DNA from: Cyathus striatus
Taxonomy: Eukaryota > Basidiomycota > Agaricomycetes > Agaricales > Nidulariaceae
Reading direction: 5' to 3'
DNA length: 64,000 bases
Assembly (NCBI GenBank): GCA_025738555.1
Contig: JAOVFP010000003.1
Coordinates: 4,278,001 to 4,342,000, forward strand
This document shows positions 22,501 to 35,347 of this stretch, one piece after another. A program made the position numbers and the translations under genes. The notes beneath the pieces were generated by a model, which had not been told where the DNA came from, searched no databases, and saw only the letters and a list, made by a program, of their open reading frames with translations. The number at the start of each line of letters is the position of its first letter. Within the stretch, counting starts at the first letter, position 1.

Positions 22501-23467
22501 CTAAAAAAGCCAAAATGTCAATTCAAAATCCAGCTCAACCATTGCATTGACCAATAAGCTACGATAGTCATTAGGATGGATGAGCACCCCATGAACATTA
22601 TGAGCAGTGGGCTGTCTAATGTGGTGAGAGCTATAAAGAGCACTGGCAGCAGTGTGAGCTGCATCATTGGTGTAGGGCCAATTGCACATGCAAGACCACT
22701 CTGGTAAGAGAAGTCAGTTACACAAAGATACACAGGAACAGGTCACAGCAGATTATTACCCTTAGGATCTTCCTTGAAGGTTGCCTCCTCAGGCTCCCAC
22801 TAACAAGTAAAGAATGTAAGGGGAAGTTTGTTATCAATTGAAAACACATTACCTCAAAGAGGGAGTGCTTGACCTTCAGACAATGAGCAGAAGGAGTTCC
22901 AGCTAGAAATCCATGGCTTTCAAGACCCCTTTGAGTGATGAGGGACAGGAGCCAGTTAATGTTGTCAATTGTTCTACTAAATTCTGACTTGAAAGGTTCT
23001 ATGCATGGAGCTCCACCAGTGAGAGAAAGTGCCAATTTGGAAAAAGGGATCTGGTTGTTGGTTTTCCTTTCCTTGTTGTAGCTAGCATCTGTGGTGAAGT
23101 AAAACTCTTCATCTGAAATCTTGATGATGGCAGTAATACCTGTGATTTTGGGTTCCAATAGTGCTTGTGCAAGTTCAGAGGAATCAACAACAGTATCAGA
23201 TTTGCTCGAGTTGTTGTGATTGGTGCTGGTGTTGTCATCAATCAGGTTTGAGACTTCTTGGGTGGAATCCTCTGTAGCAGAGGATGGACTGTTATTAAGC
23301 TCAGTTACCTTAAAACAGTGTCCAAACTTCTGCCACTTGACATTCACCTGGAAATCCTTGTCTCTGAGGTAAGTGCTGGAGTCTACAAGATGATCATGTA
23401 CCTCCTGAATATGATAAGCCAGTGAATTGGCTGCAGAAGAGGAGCTAGCATGACTGTTAGAAGCCAT
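22501..23467 (-). CDS. Uncharacterised three-exon protein, apparently intact
   Basis: ATG at 23465-23467; exon 1 22853-23467, exon 2 22760-22799, exon 3 22501-22700, stop TAG at 22501-22503. Both introns are GT-AG with good donors (GTAATG, GTAATA) and the joined frame gives 284 residues without a stop. Visible features: a Ser/Ala-rich start, NVKWQKFG, an Asn/Ser/Asp-rich low-complexity stretch at about residues 75-105, GITAIIKISDEEFYFTT, LALSLTGGAPCIEPF, and in exon 3 CNWPYTNDAAHTAAS and HHIRQPTAHNVHGVLIHPND. I do not recognise the family. A decayed tandem paralog lies at 20996-21890. CpG is low as in the surrounding repeats, so being open despite the decay around it suggests recent selection or recent arrival. 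Confidence 0.65.
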
Positions 23468-23667
23468 GATAGAAGAGATGGGGAAATAAAAGTGGCAGGG
23501 AATGAGCAAGTATATATATTGAAATGAATGAATACAAGCTGAATTGAGGTAGAACACAATATTCATTTCGAAAGGTACCCCAATCAAACAGACTCCAATG
23601 AATTGCAAACAAAGGCAGAATAGAGCAGTATTGAACATTTTTATTTCAAACAGATATTGCTGCAATA

Positions 23668-24589
23668 CAGAACATAGGTCGAGCCCATGTTAAATACAGA
23701 GAGGACACATAACTACTGTGCAGGGAAAGTAAGGGACCTCAGAGTGCCAACATATGGTGGTGGAATATTCTGAAACACCCACCATATTCGAAAAGGCTGT
23801 ATGCCTGCTGAAGGTGACTGGTCACAACAAATCTATGGCCCCTACCCCAGCAGATATCTTGAAGTTAAGTTTTATGAAATCTGGCAACTTTAAGTGGATC
23901 AGTAACAACTCACCTCTTGCTCCAGCAAGAAATCCTCAAAAAACATGGGCATGTTTGAAGTTCTATGATGGAATGAAAAAGGATTGATACAGGTAGGATG
24001 TGGGATGCATCAGAACATTACATCAGTTGGATATTCCACTGTGCATGATGTACTGTGTGTGGAAGGTTTGAAAGCATGAATACTACATTACTTAACACAA
24101 TGTCTGGTTGCTCAAACAGAGTCAGTAAGGGGTATACTCTGTACCTGTTGTAATTTAGCCATAAGTGCTCCTGCCCATGCTGGAATCCCAGTGGACTCAA
24201 ACAGGAGGGGGGTGAAGATAGGAGAGGCATACCAACCTCACTGACAATTACATCAACAAGGGGAAGGAAAGGAGAGGGGATGGCCATGCAATATGCCTAC
24301 CCCACCAACACTCACATTGATGGGAGAAGGTGATGGGGAGAAAGGGGGTGACAGAGAGAGGAGGTGATGGCCATAACTCCATGAATGATTGTGTATGTGC
24401 AGCTTGATACCTGATGATATAGGAAGTTGCAAAACCCTAGAAGAGACAGTTGGACAATAACTGATTGGATTGGAAGGGGTGGAGAGTGTTTCAAGTGTGA
24501 TGGTTTGTGGTATTTGCATGGTGCACCTGCTGTATGTTTTGAATTCGGATTTTGGAGCTGCTGAGGAGAGCCTTGTGTTTATGAAGGTG
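23668..24589. other. No recognised gene
   Basis: The forward frame 23754-23987 (77 codons) and reverse frames at 24018-24500 show no motif I can name. The reverse frame 24253-24590 continues in frame from the aquaporin fragment but is Ser/Pro-rich and unlike the family. Confidence 0.35.
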
Positions 24590-24720
24590 TTGAAGTGTTG
24601 TGCAGGCATCCACACCACAATATCGACACAATGGAAGTAGGTTGCATAGACTATAGCCACTCCAACTACAGCACCCAGAAGTTGTGCTACAATGTAATGG
24701 GGAACCTTATGCTGTGGGAA
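24590..24720 (-). pseudogene. Aquaporin/aquaglyceroporin fragment
   Basis: The reverse strand reads HKVPHYIVAQLLGAVVGVAI followed by VYATYF, the membrane helix that follows the first NPA loop in fungal aquaglyceroporins (typically K-VP-YI-AQ-LGA--GA--VYANYF). The NPA motif and the other helices are not seen nearby, so this is a fragment. Known family role: water/glycerol channel of the plasma membrane. Confidence 0.55.
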
Positions 24721-25548
24721 TGAGCAGACGATGAGAGTAGTTGAGGTGAAGGAGAACAAGTCACTACAGGTTGTTAATGGTTAACCTTTTGTATGTGTTG
24801 AGAGCTTGAAGTGTGTGATTTACAGTGTACCTGGAGGCAGCTCAGGGCATCATGGGGGCTATTTCCCTGGACCTAGGTCTTCTCAATGTCATGGTGTTAT
24901 GAGACATTGCTTCTGTGATAAGACAAATGCAGATACTGGGGACAAGGAGGAAGAGGCAACAAGGTAGTCTGAGCTTGGACAGCCATGCATTCCCAGGTTT
25001 TGAAGACAATAAGCATGTTCACTGTTTGGAATCCCTGTCCAATATTCACAAAATCGAGTAAAATGTGAGCCCAGTGGGAGACAGCCATTTATGTTTGCTA
25101 AAATACTATATCAGTCACTAGTTCACTGTGCAAGTAAAACTGAAATAGCAATTGGATGAGAAGGATAGGGAAACTATGGGCAAAGGAAAATTGAAAGAGA
25201 GGGAGGATTGATAATGAGAGGAGATAAAGATGCAGTTAGCACGGAAACTGAGAGAGAAAGGTATTGAAGAAGTTGGAATAGAGATATTGAAGAACAGGAA
25301 AACACAGCCTCCAAACAAGGAAAGAACAACATATGAAAGAACAACATATGAGGCTTGGTGCATCCCCTGGATCACTAACAAGAACCATATCTTCAATTGG
25401 AAAAATATATTTATTAAGTGAATGGTTGAGCATATATGTATGATCAGCCATGGCCAGTGGACCACTCATATGGTCTATTAAGCACAGGAAGGTGGGGTTA
25501 GTCATGCTGAATGGTGACTCCCATATCTATATGACTTTAATGGTAAAG
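24721..25548. other. No recognised gene
   Basis: Reverse frames at 24897-25088 and 25118-25505 are open by chance or belong to unrecognised decayed exons; no motif. An 8-codon direct repeat GAACAACATATGA occurs twice at 25325-25350. Confidence 0.3.
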
Positions 25549-26310
25549 TTAGATATTACAGTGAAGGGAGTGGAGGAAAGGAAAGAAATGAGCTCCATAA
25601 TCCATAAATACCACCATGTGTTTTCCATTGTTGATCATTTCACCAAGTGTAGGCCAGTCAGATTGTTTCATTGGGACTATGGGTGGGACATATGTTAACA
25701 GTGCAATACCTATCAAAATTGGAAGTGTACATGGTAAGCAAGTTGTGAGCATGAAATTGGAGGAGTGGACAGTACCTGAGTTATCAAATACAGGCTTCCA
25801 TATGTCTGCAACAGAAAGTCCCTTGGGGTTGGTGACTACAAGAGTGAGTACTTTGTTTGGGTTTGTGTCAAGGAACATTTTGACTGTTGAGAGGTACATA
25901 CACCTGTACTGTTCAGCTGTTGAACAGTGCCTGATTGAATGTAAATGCTAGTGGTTAACCATGTAGTAGGTACTAATGCAGTCTGTAGAAAATGGATACT
26001 AGCACAAGCACAAGCAATTGGGTTAGATATTGACAATATGTATTTGTGTGACAGAAATGTATCACTCTGTTTTTCCTATGAATAAATGAGTACACTTCTT
26101 TTCTATATTGTTGTCTTTGGAGGTACTTGTGAGCTTGAGCTTGAAGAAGTTGAACTCCCAAATGAAGTTGTGTAGGGACAGCAACCTGTTGATCCCTTGC
26201 AACTGTGCAAAGTGAATATAATGTGAATATAACACAAAGGATTATGCACCAGTGAGAGGATCCTTGCTGAACACAAGTGAATCACAGGCATCAGTCACTG
26301 TGACGTTAGA
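25549..26310 (-). pseudogene. PLC-like phosphodiesterase (TIM-barrel) pseudogene
   Basis: Reverse-strand order: VTDACDSLVFSKDPLTG near 26280-26240, ARDQQVAVPTQLHLGVQLLQ then AQAHK near 26205-26130, and MYLSTVKMFLDTNPNKVLTL, NPKGLSVADIWKPVFDNSG, LTYVPPIVPMKQSDWPTLGE, MINNGKHMVVFMDYGA (25899-25560). This is the order of the fungal secreted PLC-like phosphodiesterases. The catalytic His of the GAHDS-type motif is replaced (DACDS), several frame breaks separate the blocks, and the C-terminal third is missing. Confidence 0.7.
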
Positions 26311-26632
26311 GTACCTTCAAGAACATAGTTCAGCATAGCTGTTGCAGATGGAAGCTCCAATGACACTTAAAATCTTCATAAGATGCCACAATTATGAGTA
26401 AACACACCTCTTTGCTGAGACATGAGCAGCAAGAGAGCCTTGAATGAACAAGCCATACAGCTGGCTAGAAGAGAGATGTGTATTGAGTATGGAAGTGTGG
26501 TGGGGAAGTGTAATGATGTTGAATGGCAGTGGAATGGGGGAAGTCAGAGGTGTGTATCACATGCTTATGAACACATTGCCAAAATGATAACTGCACAATA
26601 GCAAGTGACCCACACATCAAGCTTGCCAGGCA
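26311..26632. other. No recognised gene; likely 5' flank of the Helitron
   Basis: Short forward and reverse frames only. The 5' TC terminus of the Helitron could not be located by eye. Confidence 0.3.
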
Positions 26633-28415
26633 CCATGGATGGTGCCGGGAAAAATGCTGATAATCTTCAGCATCAGATAGAGAATTTGACATTTATGGAG
26701 CTGAAATCATTCTTCACAGGCAAAATGACATTCTCACACAAGCAATGGTAAACCAAGGCAGTGTTTATTGACCATGTGATGACATTGGCATCAAGCAAGC
26801 ATAAACAGGAGTTGCTGAGATTGAGCAAAGTAAAGCAAAATGTAAATGCTCAAAGGTCAAGGGGATGAAAAAGAAAATGAGAAGAAAGCAAACAGGCCAG
26901 AAGAGTAGTATGAAGAATAGAGAGAGTTGAAGAATCTGGTCTGGTACCATATGGGTGGATTGACCCACAAGTTGACAAGAGCAAGTACCTGGACCTGCCA
27001 AGTGAAGAGGAGTTGAGAACTTGCTATAGGAACTTCTATAATGCAACATCCAATAGCAGGTTAAAGCTGGGAGTATGTGGGGTCTGTGCCAGGGAGATGA
27101 GTGGATATGAAACTGAAATGGAGGTGCTAGGAGTTGATCAAATTCCAAACAAGGAGAGACTGAAGCCAGCATTTCTTCATGCAGCACAAAATCTATATGA
27201 TGGATATTTATTGGAGCCTAAAGGGACCAACACAACAGATGGGGTTACCAGGGTCAACATATGTCATGATTGTCTGCATGAGTTAAAGAAGCAACAGGAT
27301 CCAAATAAAGTGAAGCCACCATGGCTATCACTAGCAAATAATCTTTGGGTTGGAAACATTCCCTAGGAACTGCAAAGGTTATCATTTGCAGAGCAGCTAC
27401 TCATTGCACATGTGTATCCAAGGGTGTTTACATTCAAGCTGTATCCAAAGAAGATGGGTGGTACACATGAAAATCTACAATGAGGAATGAGGGGGAATGT
27501 AAGCTCATTTGAACTAAATGTGGATGACATGACAAAAATGGTGCATGGTGATTTAATGCCCAGACCACCAAGTGTGCTAGCTTCAATTATAACCATAACA
27601 TTTATTGGGGTGGGCCAATTACCAAAGAAGTATCTTTGGAACACATTTTGGGTTAGAAGACAAGCAATTGGGGATGCATTGAGGTGGCTCAAGACAAAAA
27701 ATCCAAAATATTATGGAAATATAAAGATAGATTCAACACACCTAGGAGCATGTCCAGAGGATGATATTCCATCAGAACTACTGGAAGTGGTACAGCAATC
27801 AGGTGATGGAGTAATTGAGCAGGAAAATGATAGATATGTTCCAAATGAGGAAGATGAAATAGGCATAGAAGAAACTGGTGAGGATACTACTTTGTCCACA
27901 TATCATAAGAAAAGAATAAAAATAAAATAAACTAACATGGACTAACAGGTACAAACACAAACACAGATGATGAACCAGATGTGGTTCCATACACAGTTAC
28001 AGGAACAGCAGATAATGACTTGTCTAAAGTAACATTCCCTGAACTGATGGAATGGGGACTGAGCAATCTATGGGAAGATGGAAGGGAAGGTAACTATGTA
28101 GTAAGGCATGGACAGAGACCTGTGGTTGACTTTGGTCACCCCAGAGAACAAGCTTTAAGAGAAGTTATAGATTATGACAGGGAAAACTATTTTGAAAGGG
28201 CCTTTCCTTGTATGTTTCCCTATGGGGTTGGGGGGCCTGAGGCAGATCGACCTGCAGAATTATCACTAGCTGACCATGCCAAGTGGATGATGCAATACCA
28301 TGACAGGAGGTTCAGAACTCATGAGACCTTACCATTTGTGGTATTTGGAATTCTGCAAAGATGAGAGACATTGGGTTCAGCACGTTTGCAAATGTGCAGA
28401 ACTACATTTGAGGAG

Positions 28416-29882
28416 TCGTGGCTATCATTTTGATCAATCCCTGTCACTAACTAGTGGGGGCGTGCACTAGATGGTTAGTGAGAGGTCATTGATTTCATTC
28501 TGGGTCTGAGCACAATCAATAGTTAGTATGGAATCAATAGTAAACTATAAATCATTGTAATATAAATCAATTAGAAATGAAATCAATGGAGATCAATCCA
28601 AAATCAATCAATCTGCGAAACCATTAAAATTAAAAATCAATCAGAATGAAATCAATGCAAAATTAATTCAAGTACTATGGTCCCCCACTGCAGTTCAACA
28701 TACAAGTAGGGTAGTTAACCATGTAGTAATAACCATTGTACTATAGTACCTTTTCTAGTTAACCTGCGCATATATACTTGATACATAGGTAGAAATCATT
28801 TGTACCTGGAAAATCAATCAATGTAAAGTGAAATCAATCAATGTAGGGCGAAATCAATCAATGTAGAGCGAAATCAATGCTATGTACTTAGTAGAATTAC
28901 ATTCTATAGGTGGAATCAATCAATTTAAAGTGAAATCAATGCTATTATGTATGTAGAATCAATGGGTAGAAATCATTTGTACCGTAAAATCAATCAATGT
29001 AGGGTGAAATCAATCAATGTAGAGCAAAATTAATGCTATGAACTTAGTAGAACTACATTCTATAGGTGGAATCAATCAATTTAAAGTGGAATCAATGGGA
29101 AATCAATAATTACATCGTTGAGACACTATGAGAATAATTCCCATGGTATTTTCTTTCAATGAATTGGCTGTAACATGTAACATACAAGTACTTAGGTACT
29201 TTTTAATTGTAATAGAGCAGATATAATAATGATAAAATAAAAGAATGATGACTAATCACTGACATATGCACTTACTAAATATATAGTACTGATTTCACAA
29301 TGATTTTATCATCTATTCTCATTGATTTCTTAATGATTCCACATACATAATAGTCTTGATTTCACTTTATATTGATTGATTCCACCTATAGAATGTAGTT
29401 CTACTAAGTACATAGCATTGATTTCGCTCTACATTGATTGATTTCGCCCTACATTGATTGATTTCACCTTACATTGATTGATTTTCCAGGTACAAATGAT
29501 TTCTACCTATGTATCAAGTATATATGCGCAGGTTAACTAGAAAAGGTACTATAGTACAATGGTTATTACTACATGGTTAACTACCCTACTTGTATGTTGA
29601 ACTGCAGTGGGGGACCATAGTACTTGAATTAATTTTGCATTGATTTCATTCTGATTGATTTTTAATTTTAATGGTTTCGCAGATTGATTGATTTTGGATT
29701 GATCTCCATTGATTTCATTTCTAATTGATTTATATTACAATGATTTATAGTTTACTATTGATTCCATACTAACTATTGATTGTGCTCAGACCCAGAATGA
29801 AATCAATGACCTCTCACTAACCATCTAGTGCACGCCCCCACTAGTTAGTGACAGGGATTGATCAGAATGAAAGCCACTGGTG
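28416..29882. mobile_element. MULE-like element, almost entirely a long inverted repeat
   Basis: Ends GTGGCTATCATTTTGATCAA (28418) and, inward from the right, GTGGCTTTCATTCTGATCAA. Flanked by a perfect 10-bp duplication ATTTGAGGAG (28406-28415, 29883-29892). The two arms (about 28416-29130 and 29150-29882) are near-perfect reverse complements, giving a ~0.7-kb-per-arm hairpin with a short AT-rich loop. Interior is rich in AAATCAATCAATGTAG-type repeats. Long terminal inverted repeats with a 9-10-bp duplication are typical of Mutator-like elements. No coding capacity. A related single end lies at 40556. Confidence 0.85.
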
Positions 29883-31207
29883 ATTTGAGGAGGCAAGAAT
29901 ACTATCAACAACAACCACAGAGATGTTGCAAAAGGCAAAAATTGAAGAGGAGAACAATTTACCAATATCTGATCCAGCAATTCAATTATTACATCAGCAT
30001 GTATTTGCTGTAGGTGGGTGTGTTATGGAATCCAATCAATTCAGGTATTCATTAAAATCACAAATGTGGTCAACAGTTGCATACATTGGACCACCATCTC
30101 TATGGATCACTATAAATCCATGTGACCTCCATGATCCAATAGCACAAATTTTTGCAGGTGAGGAGATAGATATGAATAATTTTGTCAAGACAGCTGGCCC
30201 AGATAAAAACACAAGAGCACACAATATTGCCAATGATCCCTATGCAGCAGCCAAGTTTTTCCACTATATTATCAGAACTATGTTGGACACACTGTATGGC
30301 ATTTCAGTGACCAATTACAAGGCCCACTCAACAACTGGAGTATATGGGAAAGTATCTGCATACTTTGGAACTGTGGAGTCACAAGGATGAGGAAGTCTTT
30401 ATCTTCATTTGATTCTGTGGCTGGAGAACACTCCAACTGCATCAGAAATGAGGGAAATGTTAAAAACAGAGGAGTTTCAAGAACAAGTTAAAAGATTCAT
30501 AGCTGCCAACATCCATGCCTACACACCAGGCATTGAATCTGCAGAATCAGTGCAAAAAATGGAGAATGAAGTGGATATTGCATATTCAAGGCCTCCTAAT
30601 CCAGACATGGACAATTACTGGGAAGAGTTAAAAAAGTTTGAAGCACAAGTTGCCAGAGAAAAACAAATACACAAATGTGATTTTAGAAGGTGCATCAAAT
30701 ATGATGGGAAAGGGCATGCAAAATGCAAGAGGAGAGCACCATTTGAAATTGCTGAAGCTGAATATGTCAAGGAAGATGGTAAATGGGCTCCAAAGTGTTT
30801 ATATGAATTTGTAAACAATTGGAATCCTGCAGTAACAACTCAAGTAAAAGGAAACAATGATTCCAAATTATTAACACATGGCAGAGATACACTCTGTATA
30901 GGAGAATATATTTTCACTTATGCAGCCAAAAACCAGGGGTTAAATTATAACATGTCTGCATTGTTGGCAGAAGGACATGCATACCACATACAGTGAGAAG
31001 CTGAGTCTGTGCCTGATACACCTCAGGATCAGCAACAGAAACTTCTTTTCAGATTGTCAAACACAATTCATCAAGAACAGGAATTAGCAGCTCCAATGGT
31101 AATGTCCTATTTGATGGGGTGGGGGGACACATACAGATCACATCACTATGTTCCCATATACTGGATATCATTTTCAACAGCTCTTCTCCATGAATTTCCT
31201 CAAATAA

Positions 31208-32852
31208 CTGTATGTGTCACTCCCACACACATCTCATCTGACTCTCAACTGGGTCTCGGAAGTCAGGTTAGATTCTCATCTGACTGTCATTTGACTCTCA
31301 ACTGAGTCTCAAAAGTGAACTGAGAGTCTCATTAGAGTCAGTTGAGAGTCAGTTGAGACCTGAAATTAGTATTGGGCTTAGCTTGGATTCTTACCTGACT
31401 CTTACCTAACTCCATGTGTGACATGTTGGAAAATGTTGGGAAAAGCGTGACATGCTGGAAAATGTTGGAAAAGCGTGACATGTTGGAAAATGTTGGAAAA
31501 AGCGTGACATGTGTGACAAGCGTGGGAAAAATGTGACATGTTTGGAAAACTGTCGCATATCATAACCATCACACTTGCCACACTTTTCCAACATGTCACA
31601 CTTTTCCCACGCCCGTCACACATATCACACTTTTTCCAACATTTTCCAACATGTCACACTTTCACACATGTGTGACAATAGATTCTAGGTACAGCTTAGT
31701 TTCCCAGCATATCATACTTTTCCAACATTGTCCAGCATGTCACACATGTCACAATGTGTAACATGTGTGAGGACTGTGAGAAACTATAGTCTAGGTAAGT
31801 GTGATAACTGTGCACATTTGTCCTAGTGTGTCATTCAGGAAGTCCACTTTTTTCAACATGTCACACATGTCACACATTGTGACATGTGTAATGACTGTGG
31901 GAAACTATAGTGATCAGGTGGAATCTAAGGTAGGGCTCACTAAGTTCCAGCACCCTTATGTAATCATATTACATAAGCGCCAAGACCGGCCAAATCTGAG
32001 GTTCAGAAAATTTCTGAAAAAATAATGTCATAATTCATTGAATATATTGTTCAGGAAAGCAAATTTACCCTTCAAAGCTACTTTACGAAACAATTAAAAG
32101 TTGTTTTTATCACTTGTAGTGCATCTAGCCAACTAAAATGCTCTCCCTCAGAGTGGAAAGATATCTCCTGTTCCACTGGATCATGTGATAAGGTAACAAT
32201 GCGTGACATTTAAGTGACATGTCACGATATGTCACGATATGTCACGGTGTGTGATGGCCAAATCTGAGGACTCGAAAATATAAAATGCTGTCATTCACAT
32301 GGAAATGTAATAAATATGCATTTTCTACAATAAAAAGTTTTTCTATATCAAGTTCCCCAAAATTAAATTTATTTAAAATTTTCTTTCTGGGAGTGAGAGA
32401 TTCAATCACCACAAATGCATCCCAGAAGAAAGAATTGCATTAGAATGGATTGTGACTGAGCTGATAGTCATTGAAGTTGACAAAGGGAATTGCTTACATA
32501 AGAGGTGCCAGAACTTAGTGAGCCCTACCTTACATGGAGTCTATTTTACACCAATAACTCATACAAATTTAATTGATAGTCAGATGATAGTCAGGTGAAA
32601 TTGTATCAATCAACTCTCAGATTAGTATCTGATACCAGATTGAATAAGAGTAAGCTAATAGTAAGGTGAGAGTAAGGTGAGACTAGCAATATTCTAATTT
32701 TGTATATAATTATAATCTGACTATCAACTGACTCTCACCTGAGTCTCAACTAAGTCTCATCTTACTATCAATCTACTCTCTGATACTATCAACTGACTCT
32801 CAACTGACTCTCTGATAGTCAGTTGAAACATGTGGCTAAGTGTCATGACCTC
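31208..32852. mobile_element. hAT-like array-bearing element inside the Helitron
   Basis: Perfect 8-bp duplication TCAAATAA (31200-31207, 32853-32860). Ends CTGTATGTGTCACTCCCACA and, inward from the right, GAGGTCATGACACTTAGCCA, the same asymmetric GAG/C-TG scheme as 3184 and 52446. Interior: a minisatellite around GTGACATGTTGGAAAATGTT (31415-31680), arrays of CAACTGACTCTCA near both ends, and a nested TA-flanked MITE at 31928-32530. No transposase. Confidence 0.78.
31928..32530. mobile_element. TA-flanked MITE nested in the hAT-like element
   Basis: Perfect inverted ends AGGTAGGGCTCACTAAGTTC, flanked by TA on each side (31926-31927, 32531-32532). The next ~20 bases also pair (GCACC-CTTATGTAA). 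About 600 bp, no coding capacity; mariner-type by its TA target. Confidence 0.78.
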
Positions 32853-35347
32853 TCAAATAAGGCCTTTTGGAGGCAGGTAGGTTTAAACTGGTAGATATAT
32901 TATGAAAGGCTAATGTTCACTGATACACTTGTTTCAATAGCATTCAAGCAGCACAAGGCCAAGGGGAGTACAACAACATGTCAGGCAATAACACAGGAGC
33001 TAACCAGAGGTGAGTGTAAACATGTGAAAAGCAACAATACCATTGAACAAGTAAATATTTCAGAGAGCAGGAAGAGGGGGGCAATGATACAGGTGCAAGT
33101 GATCATGACAGGGAGGAGGAGCCAGACAGTCAGAATGAAGAGGAAACAGAGGTACATTACTAAGGATACAAGGAATACAATTTACAGCTGGCTAACAAAA
33201 TGAAACAGGAAAAGGAAGAAGTAATTACACTCCAGAGTAACAACACAGGAAGACTTGTCAAGAAGTCTCAGGTTACAGATTATGAGCTGTGTGGAACTGA
33301 GGTTGAGAACCTCAGTGTGCTGCAGTACTTCATGGACACATATGAAATCAATTTAAGAGAGGGTGGCAATAGAGACAGTGGTCCATCAAGTGAAGATAAC
33401 ACAGAAAGTACAAGCACAGGAACAGAGGGAAACACAGGACAGAGACAAAGAGGGAGGAGCAAGAACACCAGGATATGATACCACAATGGTCATCCTCAGC
33501 ATGAGAAGAAGCAAAGGGTGATGAGAACCCAAGGACACTCCAACCTTCCTAATTTTATAGGTCCATATTTTCCCAGGAGTGATGATCCTGAGATAAGGCA
33601 ATTCTATTGTGCCTCTATGCTGGTACTACTGAAACCATGGAGAAAGCTCAAATCAGATCTGAAGGTTGAAACAGAAAGTTGGGAGGAAGCATTCAACAAG
33701 TTTATGGAATCTGCACCTGCCAGAGTCCACAGGGTGGTAGATGGAATTCAGTACTTTCATGACAGTAAAAGTGCAGCCAGGAGGGAAAGAGAAAAGGAAC
33801 TAGTAGAAGTATCAGATGACCAACAGCTGCCAAATAGGTTTACAGAACAGATGGAGAATGATCTAACAGAAGGATTGGCTGAAGAAGATGTGAGAGTAAC
33901 AGACAATATAAAAGAATATACTGAAGAGGAGCTGCAACAATTAAAGTCAGAGGTTGGCAATCAAGAGGAGATCAAACATGGATTAAATGCTGTTCTTATT
34001 GGATGTCAATATGGTATTTTTGACAAACAACCCACAACTGACTGGATAGTAAAACCCACTGAGGGGAAAGTCAAACAGGCTATAGCAGAAAGCATGAGAA
34101 AGCTGCAAAGATAGAAGATTCAGATGGAGAATGATGTGGCTGAACAGAACTCACAAACTATGGTTGTCAGTAATGAAGATAATATAGCAATGGGAAATGT
34201 AACAATGGCAAACACATTTCATGGGTCAGTAACACCACTTGACCACAGGCTACAAATTTCTAGAGCAACAGAAACACAAGTGGCATCCCTTACACCACTA
34301 GACCATAATATGCTGAAGCCTGATCAAAGACGAGGTTTTGAAATAGTGGAATGGCATTTGAGTCAAACACTGGCAGGAAATGAGCCACCAGAGCTTAGAA
34401 AGCTACTCCTAGGGGATGGAGGAACTGGCAAATCAAAGGTGATACAAACTGTGACAGAAATGTTTGCACAAAGACAAGCACAATTCATGTTAATGAAAGC
34501 TGCATATACAGGTGTAGCAGCATCAATTGTAGATGGGAAAACTACACACAGCATTGGGATGATTTCAAGGGAGGTGCAAAAAGTAGCAGATAAAACCAAA
34601 AAGAAATTACAAGAATTTTGGCAGCCATACAATTATCTAATAATTGATGAGGTATCCATGATTTCCAAATCATTTTTGGCAACACTGTCCAGGAACATTG
34701 GCATAGGAAAGGCAAAGGGAGGAGTTACAGACCCTGAACATACCAACCCAGAGGACTCCAAAAGTTTTGGAGGAATAAATGTGATTCTATGTGGGGATTT
34801 GCATCAGTTTCCTCCTGTTGCAACAAGCAAATGAAATGCATTGTGCTACAAACCCATTAGTTCAGACTCAATTAATATGATCAATGGATGTAGGATCTTT
34901 GAGGAGTTTGAAACAGTGGTGATACTCAGGGAACAAGTCTGGGTGGTTGATAAACCATGGCTGGAATTTCTTAGGAGACTGTGATTGGGGAATATGCAAG
35001 CAGATGATATTGCTATGGTTAGAAGACAGCTAATAGATCACCCAGACAATGCAACAACAGATTTCAAGAGTCCACCATGGAATGATGTATGTCTAGTGAC
35101 ACCCTGACATGGAGTCAGAATAGAATGGAACAAGGTAGCAGTTCAGAAGCACTGCAAAGAAACTGGACAGCAGTTGTTCATCTGCACTGCCATGGACAAA
35201 ATAGGGGATAGAAAACTTTCTGTAGTTGAACAGTATGCAGTAGTGATGAGATCAAAGAACAATGACAAGGGCATCAAGGGCAAGGAACTTCCAGAAGAAC
35301 TGCAAATAGCAATTGGGATGAAGGCGAGCACAGTCTACAAGTCAAAA

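Larger units (their letters stand above)
26634..35345 (+). pseudogene. Helitron Rep/helicase gene, interrupted and decayed
   Basis: Rolling-circle transposon protein. Order: a SAP-like N-terminal piece (ENLTFMELKSFF...IDHVMTLASSKHKQELL), a Cys-rich domain (CGVCAREMSG...VNICHDCLHELKK...LANNLWVGNIP, resembling DUF6570), the Helitron helicase-like N domain (FPCMFPYGVGGPEADRPAEL...HQHVFAVGGCVMESNQ...SLWITINPCDLHDP...GVYGKVSAYFGTVE), SLYLHLILWLENTP, and a Pif1-type helicase: LLLGDGGTGKSKV (Walker A), YTGVAASIVDGKTTHS, LIIDEVSMISK (Walker B), ILCGDLHQFPPV. The run stops at LQIAIGMKA near 35325, where it meets Ty3 sequence, so the last helicase motifs and the 3' end are missing. Stops lie at 27364, 27481, 28362, 30388 (QG-stop-GSLYL), 30994, 34113, 34832, 34981 and 35105. 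A MULE (28416-29882) and a hAT-like element (31208-32852) are nested. CpG is nearly absent. Confidence 0.9.
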
